Part shown: positions 54,722 through 63,206 of the stretch, piece by piece
Layout of the letters: every line of letters begins with the position of its first letter
How positions within the stretch are numbered: the first letter of the stretch is position 1
DNA from: Cellulophaga tyrosinoxydans
GTDB lineage: Bacteria > Bacteroidota > Bacteroidia > Flavobacteriales > Flavobacteriaceae
DNA: 64,000 bases
Assembly: GCF_900176415.1 (NCBI RefSeq)
Contig: NZ_FWXO01000003.1
Location: 1 to 64,000, forward strand
Reading direction: 5' to 3'
Position numbers and translations under genes: made by a program
Notes under the pieces: model-generated
What the model saw: only the letters and a program-made list of their open reading frames with translations
What the model was told of the DNA's origin: nothing
The model's database searches: none

Positions 54722-55321
54722 ATGTCCGACGCCGATAAAATTGAAGCTTATTTTCAAAAAAAACAACCCTTCAGAGAAGGACTACTAAGGCTTCGTGAGA
54801 TTGTTAAAACCACAAAACTGTCAGAAACCTTAAAATGGGGTGCTCCGATATATACAGTAAACAACAAAAATGTAATCGGAATTCTTGCATTTAAAAACCA
54901 TTTTGGCATTTGGTTTTACCACGGATCGCTTTTAAAAGATGCTAGTCAGGTTTTAGAAAACGCTCAAGAGGGAAAAACCAAATTTATGCGGCATTGGAAA
55001 TTTACTAGTTTAGAGGAAATAAATGAACCTTTGATTCTAAGCTACATTAATGAAGCCATTTTATTGCAACAAAATAATTTAATACCAAAAACACAGCACA
55101 AGAAAGTCGAAAAAATTATTGTACCCGACATATTATCTAATGCCTTGAACAATAATTTAAAAGCAAAAAAGTGTTTTAAAGAGCTAACACCTTATAAACG
55201 AAAAGAATATTGCGAGTATATTACTTCAGCAAAACAAGAAAAAACAAAGCAAAGTAGACTTTTAAAAAGTTTAGATTTATTAGCCGAAGGAAAAGGATTA
55301 AACGATGCCTACAGAAATTAA
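54722..55321 (+). CDS. DUF1801 / YdeI-OmpD-associated family protein
   Basis: 199 residues. The DUF1801 domain occupies ~1-115 (MSDADKIEAYF ... LRLREIVKTTKLSETLKWGAPIYTVNNKNVIGILAFKNHFGIWFYHG). A C-terminal helical YdeI-type segment follows (~135-195, IIVPDILSNALNNNLKAKKCFKELTPYKRKEYCEYITSAKQEKTKQSRLLKSL), as in bacteriocin-protection YdeI proteins. Function is not established. Likely co-transcribed with pepT and closed by the terminator that begins at its stop codon. Confidence 0.85.
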   Translation: MSDADKIEAYFQKKQPFREGLLRLREIVKTTKLSETLKWGAPIYTVNNKNVIGILAFKNHFGIWFYHGSLLKDASQVLENAQEGKTKFMRHWKFTSLEEINEPLILSYINEAILLQQNNLIPKTQHKKVEKIIVPDILSNALNNNLKAKKCFKELTPYKRKEYCEYITSAKQEKTKQSRLLKSLDLLAEGKGLNDAYRN

Positions 55322-55347
55322 AAAAGCACCCCTAAGGGTGCTTTTTC
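55320..55347. terminator. bidirectional terminator between the DUF1801 gene and yajC
   Basis: AAAAAGCACCC-CTAA-GGGTGCTTTTT, a GC-rich stem with T tracts on both strands, placed between convergent genes. The stem begins at the DUF1801 stop codon. Confidence 0.9.
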
Positions 55348-55366
55348 TTATACTTTCATGTATAAA

Positions 55367-55663
55367 TTACTTTTTATCAGCCGCAGCTGGTGCATTTAAT
55401 TTAGCACTCATTTCCATAGAAATTGCTGAGCGATCAAATTTAATTTTACCGGCCATTGTTTCCAACACACAAGAAGAATCCTTATCACTTAACTCTACAA
55501 TTTTTCCGTGCATGCCACTTTTGGTAATTACCTTATCTCCTTTTTTAAGTTCTTCCGCAAACTTTTTCTCTTGCTTTTGGCGCTTTCTTTGAGGTGCCAA
55601 CATAAAAAAGTAGAATACTACAAAAATGGCAATTAAAGGAAGGAATGGATATTTTTCTAACAT
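55367..55663 (-). CDS. yajC: preprotein translocase subunit YajC
   Basis: 98 residues: one membrane segment near the N-terminus (FLPLIAIFVVFYFFMLAPQRKRQKQ) and the cytosolic YajC domain (FAEELKKGDKVITKSGMHGKIVEL). It is the accessory subunit of the SecDF-YajC complex. It follows the DUF1573 lipoprotein by 7 bp as the last gene of the nusB-DUF1573-yajC operon, an arrangement I recall as common in Flavobacteriia. Confidence 0.94.
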   Translation of the reverse strand: MLEKYPFLPLIAIFVVFYFFMLAPQRKRQKQEKKFAEELKKGDKVITKSGMHGKIVELSDKDSSCVLETMAGKIKFDRSAISMEMSAKLNAPAAADKK

Positions 55664-55670
55664 AATATAT

Positions 55671-56147
55671 TTAAGATTTTTTCAATGGGCCAACTGGAGC
55701 TCCATCAATAGGTGTTACAAATGCTTTAATTCTTAATTGTTCTGTACCTTTTTCTGTATTAGCGGTTACCGTTACAACTTTAGTTACTGCATTACTTCCA
55801 GATCCATTAAACTTCACTACTAATTCTCCTGATTCACCAGGAGCAACAGGTCCTGTTGGTCTTTCTGGCACAGTACATCCACAAGTACTTTTTGCATCAG
55901 TAATAATTAAAGGAGCATCACCTGTATTTGTAAACTTAAAAGTAGTTTCTTGTGGTGTATTTTGTACAATGGTACCAAAATCATGCTCTACTTTTTCAAA
56001 AGACATTACCGGTAGTTTCTTTGCTGCTTCATCTCTCTGCTGAGCAACTTCAACATTGGAGTTATTAATTTTGCTAGTTGCATCTTCCTTACAAGACGCC
56101 AAACCAACCATTACCAATAAACTTAACGTGATAACTATTTTTTTCAT
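55671..56147 (-). CDS. DUF1573 domain lipoprotein
   Basis: 158 residues with a lipoprotein signal (MKKIVITLSLLVMVGLASC, Cys19) followed by KEDATSK. The body is the Ig-like DUF1573 domain: MSFEKVEHDFGTIVQNTPQETTFKFTNTGDAPLIITDAKSTCGCTVPE ... PGESGELVVKFN, with the conserved CGC pair. Role unknown; Bacteroidota carry many copies, some fused to other envelope proteins. Middle gene of the operon with nusB and yajC. Confidence 0.9.
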   Translation of the reverse strand: MKKIVITLSLLVMVGLASCKEDATSKINNSNVEVAQQRDEAAKKLPVMSFEKVEHDFGTIVQNTPQETTFKFTNTGDAPLIITDAKSTCGCTVPERPTGPVAPGESGELVVKFNGSGSNAVTKVVTVTANTEKGTEQLRIKAFVTPIDGAPVGPLKKS

Positions 56148-56189
56148 AACAGTTTAAATATTTAAAATTTGAACAAAAATAAACAATAT

Positions 56190-57137
56190 TTACAACAACC
56201 CTCTTCCTATTTTATTAAGTTTTCCATCTTGTTGGTACTCCTTAACAAGTTTATCTAAAATACCATTAATAAAAGTACTACTCTTAGGTGTACTATACTC
56301 TTTGGCTAATTCTAAATATTCATTAATAGTTACTCTTTCTGGTATCGATGGAAAGTTTAATAATTCTGAAATGGCCATTTTAAGAAGAATTGCATCTATA
56401 TCTGCAATTCTGTCTTTATCCCAATTTGGAGTTTTCCCCTCAATCTCTTTTACCAATTTTTCATTAGTAAGTAAGGTTTTGCTTAATAACCTCTTAGCAA
56501 ACTCAATATCCTCTTCATCTTTCACTAATGAAGGTAAAAAATAAGATTCTGGAGCGGTTTCTTTTGTCTTTTTTAATAACTTTAAAATATAGGTGTTCAC
56601 TAGAGGAAGGTCATCTATCCAAGTAAGCCTATCATCTTCAAAGTGATCATATATTTTTTCATTAGGCGCAATAATGTCTTTAAAAATATCCACTATCAAT
56701 TGTTTATCATCTTGAAAAGAAGAATCTTTTTTAGACATGTATTTTAAATACATATCACTACTTACAATTTCTTTATAAAGCAGTTTAACATACTCATCAT
56801 TTAAATACCAGTTCTTAAGTTTTCTTATTTCAAGCTCTTCTTGTAAAGCCTTGTTATTAGCAATAAGATTTAGAAAACTATTGTTTACAAATTTACTTTT
56901 ATCCGGAAATTTATCAGTCGTGTTTGTCAAGTACGTATTTGAAGACAGCTCTACCTGCTCTTTTGCTAGTAAATGAATCTCTTTTATTAGACTCAATAGT
57001 AATAGATACAAAGCGTATGTATTTTCTATACTGAACTTTAAAAATTTCTGCTGTTTTTCCAAAGAATCATCATTGGATCTGGTTAATGCATAGATACATT
57101 GCATTACTTTTACTCTCACATGCCTTCTTGTAAGCAT
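56190..57137 (-). CDS. nusB: transcription antitermination factor NusB (long Bacteroidota form)
   Basis: 315 residues, about twice the E. coli length. The first helices (MLTRRHVRVKVMQCIYAL) and the C-terminal ~110 residues (DRIADIDAILLKMAISELLNFPSIPERVTINEYLELAKEYSTPKSSTFINGILDKLVKE) are NusB. The middle ~130 residues are a helical insertion typical of this phylum. NusB with NusE binds boxA in rRNA leaders and promotes antitermination. Heads the nusB-DUF1573-yajC operon. Confidence 0.94.
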   Translation of the reverse strand: MLTRRHVRVKVMQCIYALTRSNDDSLEKQQKFLKFSIENTYALYLLLLSLIKEIHLLAKEQVELSSNTYLTNTTDKFPDKSKFVNNSFLNLIANNKALQEELEIRKLKNWYLNDEYVKLLYKEIVSSDMYLKYMSKKDSSFQDDKQLIVDIFKDIIAPNEKIYDHFEDDRLTWIDDLPLVNTYILKLLKKTKETAPESYFLPSLVKDEEDIEFAKRLLSKTLLTNEKLVKEIEGKTPNWDKDRIADIDAILLKMAISELLNFPSIPERVTINEYLELAKEYSTPKSSTFINGILDKLVKEYQQDGKLNKIGRGLL

Positions 57138-57172
57138 TTTTAAAGAACTTAAATTGGTTAAACTTGAAGATG

Positions 57173-57180
57173 CAAAAATA
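57173..57180 (-). promoter_or_regulatory. putative -7 box of nusB
   Basis: Minus-strand TATTTTTG fits TAnnTTTG, about 36 bp before the ATG. The -33 position is not a clear TTTG. Confidence 0.4.
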
Positions 57181-57257
57181 GAACTATATTTTCAATACTA
57201 CCTAAAGGAATCTATAATCTTATAAGTTTAATAACATATGTTTTTATATTAAACAAT

Positions 57258-57265
57258 TATCTTTG
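57258..57265 (+). promoter_or_regulatory. putative -7 box of the MsbA-type transporter gene
   Basis: TATCTTTG fits TAnnTTTG and lies 46 bp before the ATG. A GTTTTT element about 20 bp upstream may serve as the -33 region. Confidence 0.4.
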
Positions 57266-57311
57266 CTTCTTTGCGCTAATTAATTACACTATTTTTCTGT
57301 TTGCCTAACAT

Positions 57312-59066
57312 ATGAAGGAATTAAAATATATTAATAAATACTTTAAAAAGTATGCCGTACAACTACTTTTAGGAATATTTATTACCATTGTAGCAAGAGT
57401 GTTTTCATTAGTTACACCCTCGTATGTAAAAAAATCTATTGAAGTTTTAGAACGTTATGGTGGTGATCTAATTTCTAAGTCTGAGGCTAAAGAAATTCTA
57501 CTGCAACATATTCTTATTATAATTGGTACGGCCTTGCTTGCAGCATTGTTTACCTTTCTAATGCGCCAAACCATTATAAAAGTGTCTCGCTTTATAGAAT
57601 ACGATTTAAAAAATGAAGTTTTTGATCATTATCAATTATTGAGTCTAAATTTCTATAAAAAAAATAGAACGGGCGATTTAATGAATCGTATCAGTGAAGA
57701 TGTTAGTGAGGTCCGTAATTATGCCGGACCAGCATTAATGTATGGAATAAACACCATTACGCTTTTTGCCACAATTGTACCATTAATGTTTATGACTGCC
57801 CCAAAATTAGCCGTATACACTTTGCTTCCATTACCTATATTATCGGTTTTAATTTATAAAATAAGTAAGGTTATTCATAAGCGAAGTACAATTGTTCAAC
57901 AATATTTATCCAAGCTATCCACCTTTACACAAGAATCTTTTTCTGGTATTTCGGTTATAAAAGCCTACAGCCTTGAAAACAAAATAAACAATGAATTAAC
58001 CGATTTAGCTATTGAAGGTAAAAATAAGAGCATGGATCTTGCGAAAGTAAATGCGTGGTTTTTTCCATTAATGGTATTACTAATAGGTATCAGCACCATT
58101 TTTGTAATTTATATTGGAGGGCAACAATATATTAATGGAGAAATTACCTCTATTGGAGTTATTTTAGAATTTGTTATTTATGTAAACATGCTTACTTGGC
58201 CTGTTGCTGTAATTGGTTGGTTAACATCTATTGTACAACGTGCTGAGGCATCTCAAAAGAGAATAAATGAATTTTTAAGTATTACGCCTTCTATTAAAAA
58301 TGATGTTTTAGAAGACACTCCACTAAACGGAAAGATTGAATTTAGAAACGTAACCTTCACGTATGAAGATACAGAAATCACCGCTCTAAAAAACATTTCA
58401 TTTACAATAGAAAAAGGAGATACAGTGGCAATAATTGGAAAAACAGGCTCTGGAAAATCGACAATTTTAGACCTTGTAGCCAGATTATACGACGTAAGTT
58501 CTGGTGAAATTCTATTAGATGATGTACCTATTAAAAAATTAAACTTAAATAGTATCAGAACGGAAATTGGTGCCGTACCACAAGACGCCTTCTTATTTTC
58601 TGATACCATTAAAAGCAATATAAAATTTGGCAAAGAAAATGCTACTGATGAAGAAATAATTGCAGTTGCAAAAAAAGCAGTTGTTCATAAAAACATAATG
58701 GGCTTCAATAAAAAATATGATACTATATTAGGTGAGCGCGGAATTACCCTCAGTGGCGGGCAAAAACAACGTGTATCTATAGCTAGAGCACTATTAAAAG
58801 ACCCTAAGATTTATTTATTTGATGATTGCCTATCAGCCGTAGACACAGAAACAGAAGAAAAAATATTGAATAATTTAAAGAATGCCTCTAAAGATAAAAC
58901 CACTTTAATTGTAAGTCATAGAGTATCTTCTGCAAAAAACGCTGATAAAATTATTATTTTAAAAGAAGGTGAAATCTTACAAATTGGCACGCATAACTCT
59001 CTAATAGAGATAGATGGCTATTACAAAGATCTTTATCATGCTCAATTGATTGATAAAGAAAACTAA
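57312..59066 (+). CDS. ABC transporter, fused permease/ATPase (MsbA-like half-transporter)
   Basis: 584 residues. The N-terminal ~310 form a six-helix exporter domain (LLLGIFITIVARVFSL ... FFPLMVLLIGISTIFVIYIGG). The ATPase domain has Walker A IGKTGSGKST, Q-loop VPQDAFLFS, signature LSGGQKQR, Walker B IYLFDDCLSAVD and H-loop VSHR. Position 2 of the usual DDxTSAvD reads 'DDCLSAVD', common in this type. It works as a homo- or heterodimer; lipid or drug export is typical, substrate not determinable. Single gene divergent from nusB. Confidence 0.92.
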   Translation: MKELKYINKYFKKYAVQLLLGIFITIVARVFSLVTPSYVKKSIEVLERYGGDLISKSEAKEILLQHILIIIGTALLAALFTFLMRQTIIKVSRFIEYDLKNEVFDHYQLLSLNFYKKNRTGDLMNRISEDVSEVRNYAGPALMYGINTITLFATIVPLMFMTAPKLAVYTLLPLPILSVLIYKISKVIHKRSTIVQQYLSKLSTFTQESFSGISVIKAYSLENKINNELTDLAIEGKNKSMDLAKVNAWFFPLMVLLIGISTIFVIYIGGQQYINGEITSIGVILEFVIYVNMLTWPVAVIGWLTSIVQRAEASQKRINEFLSITPSIKNDVLEDTPLNGKIEFRNVTFTYEDTEITALKNISFTIEKGDTVAIIGKTGSGKSTILDLVARLYDVSSGEILLDDVPIKKLNLNSIRTEIGAVPQDAFLFSDTIKSNIKFGKENATDEEIIAVAKKAVVHKNIMGFNKKYDTILGERGITLSGGQKQRVSIARALLKDPKIYLFDDCLSAVDTETEEKILNNLKNASKDKTTLIVSHRVSSAKNADKIIILKEGEILQIGTHNSLIEIDGYYKDLYHAQLIDKEN

Positions 59067-59139
59067 AAAAAGGTTGTCAGATTAGCTTTTTTTTTCCAAT
59101 TTTGGAAGTACACTAATAATTAACTATAGATTTTTTAAA

Positions 59140-59517
59140 ATGGGGGAAAAAGATTCAATGGATCAAGAAGAGATATATTCTAAAGTTCTAAGAGCTGGAC
59201 GAAGAACGTATTTTTTTGATGTAAGAAGTACTAAAGCTGGAGATTATTATTTAACAGTTACTGAAAGTAAAAAGTTTACGCATGATGATGGTTCATTCCA
59301 TTATAAGAAACATAAAATTTATCTTTACAAAGAAGATTTTTCTGCTTTTAGAGAAAATTTAGATGAAATGATGGACTACATTATTGACGAAAAAGGATCT
59401 GAAGTAATCTCTGAGCGTCATCAGAAAGATTTTAAGAAAGAAGATGAAGAAATTGAGAATATACCAACTACATCTTCTACAGACAGTTTTACTGATGTAA
59501 ATTTTGACGATATTTAA
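59140..59517 (+). CDS. PUR family DNA/RNA-binding protein (DUF3276)
   Basis: 125 residues. One PUR repeat (~10-90): EEIYSKVLRAGRRTYFFDVRSTKAGDYYLTVTESKK ... YKKHKIYLYKEDFSAFRENLDEMMDYI. The C-terminal ~35 residues are acidic and Ser/Thr-rich. Bacteroidota PUR proteins fold like eukaryotic Pur-alpha and bind single-stranded nucleic acid; cellular role is unsettled. Monocistronic, followed by an A16 run and a terminator. Confidence 0.92.
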   Translation: MGEKDSMDQEEIYSKVLRAGRRTYFFDVRSTKAGDYYLTVTESKKFTHDDGSFHYKKHKIYLYKEDFSAFRENLDEMMDYIIDEKGSEVISERHQKDFKKEDEEIENIPTTSSTDSFTDVNFDDI

Positions 59518-59529
59518 TCGTAGAAATCT

Positions 59530-59545
59530 AAAAAAAAAAAAAAAA
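59530..59545 (+). repeat. homopolymer run of 16 A
   Basis: An uninterrupted A tract between the PUR stop codon and its terminator. Such tracts are prone to length change and sequencing error but lie outside coding sequence here. Confidence 0.9.
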
Positions 59546-59546
59546 G

Positions 59547-59580
59547 GAAAACGACTCTTATAATCAAGAGTCGTTTTTTA
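59547..59580 (+). terminator. intrinsic terminator of the PUR gene
   Basis: AAAACGACTCTT-ATAATC-AAGAGTCGTTTT then more T; a perfect 12-bp stem, 30 bp after the stop codon. Confidence 0.9.
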
Positions 59581-59607
59581 TTTTTATAAAAACTAATTAC
59601 AACCAAT

Positions 59608-62130
59608 ATGAAAAAACTACTCGTAACACTCTGCTTTTTAAGTTGCACTCTTGGGTTAGTAGCTCAAGAGAATTTAACATTGGATTATTATATTCCTCAA
59701 GGTATTTCATATAATCCGAATATTCCAAAACCAGCAGATGTGATTGGTCATGAGGTTGGAGAATGGCATGTTACGCATGACAAACTCATGTTTTACATGC
59801 AAACACTGGCGGCATCTAGTAATAGAATTACCATCGAAGAAAGAGGTACCACATTTGAAGGCAGACCATTGTTATTATTGACCATTACCTCTCCTGAAAA
59901 CCATCAAAATATTGACGAAATTCAAAAAAATCATCTAGCATTAACAACCCAAGCAGGAAGCAATGCCAATGTAAGCAACATGCCAATTGTAGTCTATCAA
60001 GGATTTTCCATTCACGGAAATGAGCCTAGTGGCGCAAATGCAGGATTGGCTTATGCATACTATTTAGCTGCAGCTGAAGGCACGGAAATTGAGCAACTTT
60101 TAGAAAATACTATTATTCTAATGGATCCATCATTTAACCCTGATGGATTGCAACGTTTTGCATATTGGGCTAACACAAACAAAAGCAACAATTTAAACCC
60201 TGATAGTAATGATAGAGAATATCATGAAGTTTGGCCAGGTGGGCGTACAAATCATTATTGGTTTGATATGAATAGAGATTGGCTTCCAGTACAACTACCA
60301 GAAAGTAGAGCAAGAATTGAAACTTTTCATAAATGGATGCCTAATATTTTAACAGATCATCATGAAATGGGAACCAATTCTACCTTCTTTTTTCAACCAG
60401 GAGAACCAAGTAGAGTGCATCCTTTAACACCAAAGATAAATCAAGAACTAACAGCCGAAATTGGAACATATCATGCGAAAGCATTAGATAAAATAGGTTC
60501 TTTATACTATTCTGAAGAAAATTACGATGACTACTATTATGGAAAAGGTTCCACATTCCCAGATGTAAATGGTGGTATTGGAATTTTATTTGAACAAGCC
60601 AGTTCACGTGGACATATACAAGAAAGCGATAATGGAATTCTAACCTTTCCTTTTACTATTCGCAATCAGTTCACCACAGCTCTATCTACCATTGAGGCAG
60701 CTCAAAAAATGCGCGTCAAGATATTGACTTATCAACAAAACTTCTTTAAAGATGCATTAACGGAGGCCGCTAAGAATAAAACTAAAGCAATTGTATTTGG
60801 TGATGCTAAAGATGCTGCAAAAGCCTGGCATTTAGCTGAAATATTACAACGTCATAAAATAAAATTCAACACCCTTTCAAATGATTTGAATACTAATGGC
60901 AAATTGTTTAAAAAAGAGACTAGTTATATCATTCCGATGAATCAAAGAAATGCTAGACTTGTAAACGCAATGTTCGAAAAACGCACATCATTTACAGATA
61001 GTTTGTTTTATGATATCTCTGGATGGACATTTCCATTAGCGTTTAACCTTGATTATCAAGAACTAAATAGCTTTAGTAATGCAGCGTCAGAAATTACCGA
61101 ATTACCTCCATTAAAGGGTACAATTGGCACTCAAACTAATTATGCTTATTTATTTGAATGGAATGAATATTACACGCCAAAAGCCCTTAATAAATTATTA
61201 AATAACGGAATTCGCGTAAAAGTTGGAAAATCACCTTTTACTGTTGAGGGAAAAACGTATGATTACGGCTCCATTTTAATTCCTGTTCAGAATCAAAAAC
61301 TAGATTCAGACCAACTTTACAAAGTATTAACTCAAATTGCCGAAGAAAGTTTTATTAACATAACTTCTGTAGGAACAGGGCATGCCATGGGAATAGATTT
61401 GGGTAGCGGTGATTTTGAAACTGTAGAAAAACAAGAGATTGCCATGTTGGTAGGTAGCGGTATTACCTCTTATGATGCAGGAGAAATATGGCATTTATTG
61501 GATCAGCGCTATGACACTAAGCTTACAAAATTAGATACCGAATATTTAAATAGGGTTGATTTAAGTAGATATACAGCTATAGTAATTCCAAATTCTTATG
61601 GTGGATTAGACAAATCTGTTACTGAAAAACTAAAAACTTGGGTTAAGAATGGCGGTACATTAATTGGTTTCTGTAGCACTACAGAATGGTTGGCGAAGAA
61701 CGAATTTATAGACCTGAAATTTAAAAAAGACACTTTAGTAGCTAAAAATATAAGTTTTGATCAAAGGCAAAATTACTTAGGCGCTCAGGTTAATGGAGGC
61801 GCTATATTTGAAGCAAATTTAGACCGATCCCATCCTATAAATTTTGGCTATAAAAATAAGAATTTAGCACTTTTTCGCGATACCAATATTTATATAGAAC
61901 CAAATAAAAACAGCTACAATAACCCAATACAGTACACTTATAATCCTTTGCTAAGTGGTTATATTTCTGAAGAAAAAATTAAACTACTAAAAAACAGTGT
62001 ACCCTTTCAAGTGCAACGTTTAGGAAGTGGTAGAGTAATTGCGTTTACAGATAATACCAACTTTAGAGCCTTTTGGTACGGAACAAATAAATTATTTATG
62101 AATGCTATTTATTTTAGCAAGCTTATGTAA
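59608..62130 (+). CDS. secreted M14-family zinc carboxypeptidase
   Basis: 840 residues with a signal peptide (~1-20, ends LVAQ). The catalytic domain (~40-370) has the zinc motif SIHGNEPSG (His136, Glu139), NPDGLQRFAYW, FDMNRDW and the third ligand region TDHHEMG (~250). The substrate-binding/catalytic Glu is likely in GGIGILFEQASSRG. The C-terminal ~460 residues include a possible Rossmann/GATase-like segment (IAMLVGSGITSYDAGEIWHLLDQRYDTKL ... YTAIVIPNSYGG ... GSGRVIAFTDNTNFRAFWYG). No type A or B T9SS domain is seen, so it is probably periplasmic. Common in Bacteroidota; peptide degradation is inferred. Confidence 0.9.
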   Translation: MKKLLVTLCFLSCTLGLVAQENLTLDYYIPQGISYNPNIPKPADVIGHEVGEWHVTHDKLMFYMQTLAASSNRITIEERGTTFEGRPLLLLTITSPENHQNIDEIQKNHLALTTQAGSNANVSNMPIVVYQGFSIHGNEPSGANAGLAYAYYLAAAEGTEIEQLLENTIILMDPSFNPDGLQRFAYWANTNKSNNLNPDSNDREYHEVWPGGRTNHYWFDMNRDWLPVQLPESRARIETFHKWMPNILTDHHEMGTNSTFFFQPGEPSRVHPLTPKINQELTAEIGTYHAKALDKIGSLYYSEENYDDYYYGKGSTFPDVNGGIGILFEQASSRGHIQESDNGILTFPFTIRNQFTTALSTIEAAQKMRVKILTYQQNFFKDALTEAAKNKTKAIVFGDAKDAAKAWHLAEILQRHKIKFNTLSNDLNTNGKLFKKETSYIIPMNQRNARLVNAMFEKRTSFTDSLFYDISGWTFPLAFNLDYQELNSFSNAASEITELPPLKGTIGTQTNYAYLFEWNEYYTPKALNKLLNNGIRVKVGKSPFTVEGKTYDYGSILIPVQNQKLDSDQLYKVLTQIAEESFINITSVGTGHAMGIDLGSGDFETVEKQEIAMLVGSGITSYDAGEIWHLLDQRYDTKLTKLDTEYLNRVDLSRYTAIVIPNSYGGLDKSVTEKLKTWVKNGGTLIGFCSTTEWLAKNEFIDLKFKKDTLVAKNISFDQRQNYLGAQVNGGAIFEANLDRSHPINFGYKNKNLALFRDTNIYIEPNKNSYNNPIQYTYNPLLSGYISEEKIKLLKNSVPFQVQRLGSGRVIAFTDNTNFRAFWYGTNKLFMNAIYFSKLM

Positions 62131-62136
62131 ATTAAT

Positions 62137-62170
62137 AAGGCTATTCTTTTACTACCAAGAATAGCCTTTT
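62137..62170. terminator. terminator between the M14 peptidase and acyltransferase genes
   Basis: AAGGCTATTCTT / AAGAATAGCCTT with an 8-nt loop and TTTT tail, between convergent genes; it can act in both directions. Confidence 0.85.
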
Positions 62171-63206
62171 AATTTGTTTTGATAAAGATTAAATTATACC
62201 CAAAAACTGCAATTACAATATAAGCTGCCACTATGGGATTATAAAGTAATGCACCTATTACGAATAAAAAAGAAAGGTAAATAGGATAAAAAAGTACGCC
62301 AAACGCAAACCTAAACGTGCTTTTAAACTCTACTTCTTTAATTTTTAATTTTACGTTGTTCCATAGAAGAATTAAAGGAAGGTTTAAACAATTAAATACA
62401 ACTCTTTGAATGTTTATTGAAGGTCTTTTGTTTTGAGATTCTTTAAGATGATCTGCATTATGATCCAAATTCTGAATGGTGTTATTCACTTCTGCAGGCT
62501 TTAAAAAATCTACTCCAATTGCCGTCAATTTATTTAAGGTTTCGTTGTACCCAATTGGTTCAATATGTGTGGTTAGTTTTTTTAAATTAGCAGAAACTAA
62601 AGCTTTTATAGCATTCATAGACGCTGGAACATCATTTTTATTATAATAGGATTGAATTGCTATAGGTTTGCCATAATAAACCGCTGCCCTATCAGGGAAA
62701 TCAGCAGCATTCTTGTAATTTACCCCAACTGGAATTAGTTGTATATCTAAATTTGGATACTTTTCTAAGGTATTCGATAAGATTCTTGTAAAACCTTTAC
62801 TTAATGGTCTTACCCTTCGCTCCAAATTATGATTGGCTTCAGGAAAAATAACCACTGCTTCTTTATCTTTTAATAGTAAACTACAACTATCAAAAGTTTG
62901 CTGATTGTGTTTCAAAGAACTTATTCCGTCTCTCATTCTAAAAATCGGAATCATTTTACAAAAAGCAAAAATAGGCTTAAGGACAGGCGATTTAAAAACA
63001 TCAGAACGTGTTAAGAAATACGGACTTCTATTGCATTTAGTGGCAATTAAAATAGTGTCTAAAAACGCATTTTGATGATTTGGCAAGAATAAAACCGGTT
63101 TATCTTTTGGGATATTAGAAATACCATATACTTTAATTTTACCAAAGTACAGGTGTAAGAGGCATTTTACCAAGCCCCTAATTGCGGAATATCCTACTTT
63201 TTTCAA
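62169..63206 (-). CDS. 1-acyl-sn-glycerol-3-phosphate acyltransferase family protein
   Basis: 345 residues. The PlsC motif I is NHQNAFLD (His44 to Asp50), motif II region is around RMRDGISSL, motif III FPEANHN (121-127) and motif IV LIPVGVNY. Two C-terminal hydrophobic segments anchor it in the membrane. It is longer than E. coli PlsC (~245), with an extra helical and membrane C-terminus seen in many Bacteroidota acyltransferases. It likely acylates a lysophospholipid, but the substrate is unproven. The start is TTG at 63206, overlapping the symporter stop as TTGA, which implies translational coupling; no ATG is available before motif I. Confidence 0.87.
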   Translation of the reverse strand: MKKVGYSAIRGLVKCLLHLYFGKIKVYGISNIPKDKPVLFLPNHQNAFLDTILIATKCNRSPYFLTRSDVFKSPVLKPIFAFCKMIPIFRMRDGISSLKHNQQTFDSCSLLLKDKEAVVIFPEANHNLERRVRPLSKGFTRILSNTLEKYPNLDIQLIPVGVNYKNAADFPDRAAVYYGKPIAIQSYYNKNDVPASMNAIKALVSANLKKLTTHIEPIGYNETLNKLTAIGVDFLKPAEVNNTIQNLDHNADHLKESQNKRPSINIQRVVFNCLNLPLILLWNNVKLKIKEVEFKSTFRFAFGVLFYPIYLSFLFVIGALLYNPIVAAYIVIAVFGYNLIFIKTN

